Shown: piece after piece, positions 43,182 to 48,815 of the stretch
Layout: every line of letters begins with the position of its first letter
Numbering within the stretch: the first letter of the stretch is position 1
Assembly: GCA_003049485.1 (NCBI GenBank)
Contig: PYST01000261.1
Coordinates: forward strand, 1 to 48,815
DNA from: Ophioceras dolichostomum
Taxonomy: Eukaryota; Ascomycota; Sordariomycetes; Magnaporthales; Ophioceraceae
Reading direction: 5' to 3'
Length of the DNA stretch: 48,815 bases
Notes under the pieces: generated by a model
What the model saw: only the letters and a program-made list of their open reading frames with translations
What the model was told of the DNA's origin: nothing
Databases searched by the model: none
Made by a program: the position numbers and the translations under genes

Positions 43182-43542
43182 GGCTCAGCCGCTTGGCACT
43201 AACGTCCCCACTGAACTTTTGTTGACGAGGCTTAGGCTTCATTCACCATAGTGGCGCGAAGCAAACGAGTGAGGCTCAATATCTCAGTTGCGATCCTCTC
43301 GCGAGTCTGAGCTCTCAGCGGCTGGTATCCATCCTTAGGAGGACTCCACTAACCGTAAACGCTAATGGTGCCCTAATATCGAAGTCGCCGTGTCCTTTCT
43401 TTGTCTCCCTCTCGAGGTTCCTCTCCCTCCCCACCTCACCGCGGACCTTCCGCCTTCCACCTTCCACCCTCCCGCGTTCGAGGGCGGCCGCACAATATCG
43501 ACTGGGCCCTCGCAAAGTCACGGTCACATTCGGTTGCCCAGC

Positions 43543-45362
43543 ATGGATCGGGACTACGATATTGAGATGGAGGATGTGGAGGCATACGCCGCCCAGGGAA
43601 CAGAGCCGGAAGACATTCTTCCCGTTGATGATGCTCAGGTTGGTGGTTATTGACACATTTGTCACTCCCTCCTCCTGCATTGGGAAGCAAATTGTCTGAC
43701 ATAATCACGATCTCGATTTAGGAACCTGGTGAAGTGATCGATGACGTGCAGGCTACCGCGGACGCAACCACCGAAGTCGTCCGAAGTAAGGTCCACTTGC
43801 GTGGGCTGGACACCTTGAATCCGGACGACATCAAATCATACTTCAACGAACACTCTGGCGGTGGACGATTCGAGCGCATCGAGTGGGTTGACGACAGCTC
43901 TGCCAACCTCATCTTCAGCTCCGAGTCTCAGGCCGCCGAGGCGATCGCATCCCTCTCCGCGATCGAGCTCGCCGACGCGACCCAGCTGACCGCCTCCGAG
44001 CTGCTCCCCGCGAAGCAGTACTCCAAGAAGCCCGATGTCGCCCTGCAGGTGCGCTTCGCCGTCGCGAGCGATCGCAAGGTGGTGGGCGCCGCCTCGCGCA
44101 GCCGCTTCTATCTCCTGAATCCCGAGTACGACCCAGAGGAGCGCCGGCGCAACGGCGACTTCAATCGCAGGGGAAAGTACCGCGACCGGGACGACCGGGG
44201 CGACCGGGACCGCGACTACGATCGGCGCTACTACCGCCGAAACGGCGGCGGCAGGATAGATGACAGGTACAGGGACGAAGAGACGGAGACGTTCGACGTG
44301 AGCCTCTACGACGACGACGATGCGGCCCTCGCGAAGCGCGAAGAGGTCATGCCCCGCAGCAGGAGGCGGCGCTACTCTCGATCTCGATCTCGGTCAGGGT
44401 CGGGGTCGCGGTCGTGGTCTCGTCCTCAGTCTGGCGGCGGCTCGGACTCGGACCGCCGCACCGCGCGTCCGGACAACAGGGGCAAGGAGCTGTTCCCCGA
44501 TATCGGAAGCAGAAGAGATCGAGACCGAAACGGTGGCGGCGGCGGCTCTTCTATGCGCGACCGTTCCGCGTCGCCCGCGCGGAGCCGCGACGGCAGCCGC
44601 GACCTGAGGGTGGATGGGCACTACGGATTCGAAGCGGCGGCGGATTCGGATGCCTCGGCGGGGCGGAACCGGGAGAAGGCCCGCGCGATCAAGGACCGCT
44701 TGTCAGCGCCGCGAGCCGCCAACGATGCCAAGGAATTATTCCCCAGCAAGTTGTCGTCAGGAGGAGTTGGTGCCAAGGAGCTGTTCCCAAGCAAGGTGTC
44801 GTCGATTGGCAGCGGAGGGGCGCAGATGGACAAGATGGTCGATAATATCGACATCGTCAGCAAGCGCCTGAGCGGTACGTTAATTTTGACTATGACCAAT
44901 GGCTCCTTCGATGGAGCATGCGACTTCTATGTGCCGCCTCGGAAGAAGCAGGGAGGAGATCCCACGCATCGGCCATTTCTCCTCCCGTCGGCCTCGTCGG
45001 CTCCCTACTACACTATCATGGCAGTCACACAGCTTCATCATCTCACACGCAACATGAAATTCACAGATCGCATCACCACGACTAGCCGCAGCAGCACCAG
45101 CACCCCCGCCCACACATCATCATCAACCGCAATCGCCGCCGCTGCCCCAGACACCACCAGCACCAGCACCTTCAACATCCGCGGCATCGCCAAGCAGACG
45201 GGCGACGCCGGCCTCGGCGGCGGCATCTCGATCAAGGGGCGCGCCGCCACTGCGAAGGAGCTCTTCCCCAAGAAGTTGGGCAACGCGGGCAAGGAGCTTT
45301 TCGCCGACAAACTTGAAGGCAGAGGTCGGCCGAGGAGGAAGGCCGAGGATTTGTTCCACTGA
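43543..45362 (+). CDS. NCBP3-like RNA-binding protein (nuclear cap-binding subunit 3 family)
   Basis: Minimum model is join(43543..43638, 43722..45362), 578 residues. Intron 1 (83 nt) has a GTTGGT donor, a CTGAC branch point, a TAG acceptor and phase 0. The RRM-like segment VHLRGLDTLNPDDIKSYFNE, then FERIEWVDDSSANLIF, corresponds to the NCBP3 fold with its W-x-DD motif. It is followed by LQVRFAVASDRKVVGAASRS and YLLNPEYDPEERR. The animal relative binds capped RNA and the mRNA export machinery in the nucleus. The rest is Arg/Asp/Ser-rich with RS-like repeats and five KELF motifs, ending in KAEDLFH. A second intron, 44875-45150 (GTACGT to CCCCAG, 276 nt, a multiple of three), is likely because the segment it covers reads unlike the rest of the protein. 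Removing it gives 486 residues. Confidence 0.85.
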
Positions 45363-48300
45363 TTTTTGGCTGGTTAGTTAGTTGGTTAGTTGTTTCGTGG
45401 GAAACTTATGGGTTATGGGGTTTTGCGAGTTATGGAGGTGAGTGAATTCCCGTGGCTACCTATCCGACTACCTATCCATGCCCATACCATACCTACCGGT
45501 ATAATGGGATGGGTCTGCAACCCCCGTCTTTGCTTTACATCAACTAACCTATGGGCGGGCCTACAGTTTTCCAGTTCAGTTACGGGCCTTACTTTAGATA
45601 CCACCCAGAAAATGCAGGCACAGGCAACCTGGGGCAGTCTTGCGGAAGGCTGCTCTGACTCTCTTCTCACTTCATTCATTCATCATCATCATCATCACGC
45701 GCAGCCTTCGAGAGAGAATTTCGGATTTTTGGCACTTAACTAACACGCAAAATGACCCGACATGGATTCAGACGGCTTTCGACCTCTTACTTACCCCGGG
45801 TTCGTTTACTAGCTCTTTCTCATGTTCTCGTTTGTGTACAACACAGGCAAGCAGCACTGATTACCCCTTAACTACCAGCCCGCTCAATTCGGACGCCAGT
45901 CTAGGAGATTCTTGCAGACCTTTGTTAAGGTGCGAGGGGAGGGAGGCTCACAAGGGGGAGCCGACGGATACTTTGTTCAGCATGAGGGAGTCGAATTGAG
46001 AAGGCACGAGAAGGGTGAGAAGGGGGTAACGGGCTTATTTATTTGCTGAGCGAGGGGAAGGTGATCCTGAAAGAAGAGTGAATGTAGAGAGAGGGAGCTA
46101 AGTGGTCAGGGGATATCTTCCCGGCCGCTGCATAGACGGCCATTCCGACCGAAGGCACTTTTGGTTTCGTCGGACAATCTACAGCGAGGAGAGCATAGGA
46201 GGGAGGCAGGAGTTTTCTTTCATACTATCAGGGGCTTTCTTCCCATCCGATGATGGATCGACGGCCATCCCGACTGACAGACAATATTGGTTTCCACGGA
46301 AAATCTACAGCGAGGAGCATGGGGGTGGAGGCGGGAGTTTTTTCTTTTTCTTTTTCTTTCGTACCATCTTAGCTCTTTCGCATTCTTTTACTTTAGCGTT
46401 GGTTTTCTCGTCTCTACTCTTTAACAGAAGGTTCTTTTTTTTTTTCTCTATCTTTCATCTTTCCACCACCATTCTGCCTGCCTGACTCGGGTTGCGGCGT
46501 GGGTGAGAGGGAGGCTGGCTGTGTGCACCTCACGCACATGCTGGTAGGGGCCCGGTGGGTTCACATGCTTGACTTGAGGCTCTTGACGACGTAGGCTAGG
46601 CAGGTAGGCAGGCAGGCAGACTAGCAGGTGCGGTCCGTAACTGTCGACCGAGTGTGTTTTCGCCTGTTTGGTTGACCATCATTCCTCACTTTCGGTTTGA
46701 TATAAACCCCCTCCCTCCCTCTCTTTCCACCTTTCTTTGCCCTTTCCATTTCTCCCCAATTCCCCTTCCTCCTTCCCATCTGCTTTTAGCTCTGCTTCGT
46801 AAACCTCATTTTCTCATAAGATTACGAAGGGTGACGCCTAGTAAAAGTAATTGTTGTGGTGATGCCGGGATATTTGTCCCTTGTCGAGCATGTACCTGCC
46901 GTTTGTTTGCTGCCTTCTTCTCGTGGCACGGTGCCCCCTGCCACCTCTTCATAGAGTCGGAATATATGACACTTTATGACACCCCGAGAAAACCTCTTTT
47001 TATATACCTGCCGAGATTTCTTTGCTATAAGCTTTTATAGTATTGACCTGTTCCTGCGTCAGGGGCTCTGAAGGTTCCGCTGATTCCGCGACGAGGCTGG
47101 GTCTGGAATTTCAGATGAACCAAATAACTGTGCTTCAAGAGTTCACTGAGTTCGGGTTCTCGGCGTCGACTCACCGGCGTTGCTTTAACTTTTCTATATA
47201 TGAAGCAGGCCTCGCCACGCGAGCCTAATCCTACGCCGTACGAGCCATGGAGCATCCCATGTCCACAGACGTTGAGCCTCGCCCAGAATCCTGGTTATCC
47301 TCAAACTCTACCTCAGTCACGCAACCCACGTCCCCCCAATATCTATCATTACCTCACTGGCCGCGAAACGCCCTGCTGCGTTGTACCTTGCATAAGCTCT
47401 GGAGAAAAAGAGCCTGGATGCTCTAGGCGATTGCGTGGATTATGACGGCCGGGAGTGATGCTCCGGCGGCATCAGGACCACTTGCTCTCTGGTCATCCGA
47501 CCGCACCCCAAGAGGCCTTCGATTTCGACATCAGAAAAGGAACTTTGTAGCATGACGACCCGACCGAGCCCGATCCAGCCCGACCCAGCCTTGTCGTTAC
47601 CCCGCCGCTGTCTTCCGCTATCGTTCCCTCTCCATAGCCGCCCCGTCGGCAGCCGAGTCACAGCAATGAGTCCATATCGTAAATTTCGAGTGCCTTCGCC
47701 GTTCGTTGACGGGGAGGCGGGCTTTGAGTGGAGTCTCCCGAGCTTCCGGACCCGAATCGAGCTGGTCACCATGGTGGGCTCCCTCCCGCCGTGAATGGGG
47801 TTCGTGTTATATCTTCGTATGCCCAGATTTTGGTAGAATTTTGCCTCGAGTACCCCCCAACCTCCATGGTTCATTTGCTCTTACTCTCTTACCCTTGTTG
47901 ATGTGTGCATGACCTCTTTCAAAACACGTGTCTGACCTCAAAGGCCTCCCCGAGTGGCCTGTAGGTCCTACTCATCGACCTGCCTTTGGAGGCCTTCGTT
48001 CCGTCTTCCTGCCGTTTGCCTACTTGGCGCTTCCGTTTTCTTGCAGGGACAGGCGGGGAGGGTGTCGATCTAGGAAACATATGGTTACGAGTTGGGACAC
48101 ATCTTCGGAGCTACTCCCTTTCCTGGTCGTCACAGTGGGTTGTCTGGCTAGAGTTCATCAATAGATGCCCACTCTTGCTCTGATCTTGAAGCTCGAATAG
48201 CTTTTCATCCAGCTGTACAATATCTTTTTATTCTCAGATGTCTTCTTGAGCTTAGAGATGAATCTACCATAACATCATGTATTGCGCGGCCACCTGGGCT

Positions 48301-48815
48301 GCTCAGGTGACTGGCTTTGGCTTGGCTGGGTGAGTGAGTGATGTGATGTGGACGAAGAACGAAGATGTCCTCGGCCCTCGTGTTTGTGCATCGGGGGCCA
48401 GAGTCCAGCCGTGATCAGGATGTTTCGCCCCCCGAGGCGGCTCCGTGAAGAGTGGCGATCCCCCTTTCTCTCTCCCTGACCCTCCATTCCATATCACTAT
48501 ATTTCCTAGCAGAAAACCCGCTATGTGAATATGTGTCTATCAGGTTCTCTCTTCTTAAGTCTCCAGTACATCTGTACATCCATGGTCATGCGGCTGCCGT
48601 TTCCCAGTGCAGATCGAAGTGGGGTGATAGTGACAGCAGGACAAGGGAGAAGAAGAAGAGGGGACGGGATGGGTGGATGGGCACACAACAGCTCAGGTGA
48701 GTGAGTGAGTGAGTGCTTTTTCCTTCTCTCTGGTGGGGAGAGCAGCGAGCCACTTACAACCTCTTGTGACCCTCCTTCTCGAACTCGCCCAGACACGCAC
48801 GCCCCCCCCCCCCCC
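45363..48815. other. 3.5 kb at the right end without a clear gene
   Basis: The 3' flank of the NCBP3-like gene is followed by spacer. A diverged 126-bp tandem duplication lies at 46135-46385, TAGG/CAGG repeats near 46590-46620, GAGT repeats near 48694-48715, and the window ends inside a C run (48802-48815). Frames are short and not protein-like. Confidence 0.5.
46135..46385 (+). repeat. Diverged tandem duplication, about 126 bp per unit
   Basis: Copy 1 runs about 46135-46259 and copy 2 about 46260-46385. Both start GACGGCCAT, share ATCTACAGCGAGGAG exactly 126 bp apart (46179 and 46305 anchors), and have matching flanking stretches with scattered substitutions. In the plus frame both encode a related segment (WFRRTIYSEE and WFPRKIYSEE). 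Confidence 0.65.

Larger units (their letters stand above)
40090..43542. other. Intergenic, 3.5 kb, with simple repeats
   Basis: The left part (40150-40500) has a low-complexity Thr/Asn/Gln frame that I take as 3' flank, not a gene. CCTA repeats lie at 41004-41022, (CA)n at 42062-42084, and further TAGG repeats near 41550 and 42190. The right end is the promoter of the NCBP3-like gene. Confidence 0.55.

Noticed and set aside
1..48815. CRISPR arrays, rRNA genes, bacterial-type operons, telomere repeats
   Set aside because: I looked for regularly spaced direct repeats, 5S-like sequence, Shine-Dalgarno-led gene strings and TTAGGG arrays on both strands and saw none.

Overview
The window looks like a gene-sparse stretch of a filamentous ascomycete (Pezizomycotina) chromosome, probably Sordariomycetes. 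The reasons are short introns of about 80-140 nt with GTRNGT donors, CTAAC-type branch points and CAG/TAG/AAG acceptors, single-gene transcription units with long spacers, a STAND-type WD40 gene end, a fungal Ty1/copia fragment, and the mix of eukaryotic housekeeping proteins. No prokaryotic operons, CRISPR arrays, tRNA or rRNA genes were found by eye. The species cannot be named from sequence reading alone.

Layout. 1-630: 3' end of a NACHT/WD40-type (HET-E-like) gene with near-identical 126-bp repeats. About 1250-3460 (minus): a truncated copia element with a 240-bp LTR, an open gag, an in-frame TGA, and a broken protease/pre-integrase fragment. 3598-5063 (+): mitochondrial class I release factor. 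6467-8662 (+): secreted S10 serine carboxypeptidase, four exons. 9369-10139 (-): PRELI/MSF1 lipid-transfer protein. 12040-14243 (+): Mpe1/RBBP6-type mRNA 3'-end processing factor. 15262-16432 (-): Get3 ATPase. 18424-18990 (+): 5-hydroxyisourate hydrolase. 21098-21884 (-): unrecognised two-exon gene. 26044-27231 (+): unrecognised gene with clustered cysteines. 28126-31165 (-): F-BAR/DEP/RhoGAP protein of the Rgd2 type, four exons. 38530-40089 (+): unrecognised protein with a Cys/His cluster and coiled coil, preceded by more than 7 kb without a clear gene. 43543-45362 (+): NCBP3-like RNA-binding protein with a repeated KELF motif. 45363-48815: no clear gene.

The genes do not form a pathway or a cluster. 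They are independent functions: mitochondrial translation termination and phospholipid transfer, mRNA 3' processing and cap/export biology, tail-anchored protein insertion, purine catabolism, Rho signalling and secreted proteolysis. The most notable observations are: (1) the RhoGAP domain lacks the catalytic arginine finger and two further conserved active-site residues; (2) the NCBP3-like protein carries five (A/G)KELF motifs; (3) the copia gag and pol are in one frame separated by a single TGA-C; (4) a TAGG/CCTA motif recurs through the spacers; (5) a 7.4-kb gene-free, pyrimidine-rich upstream region contains a possible spliced upstream ORF. I found no convincing new multi-gene system.
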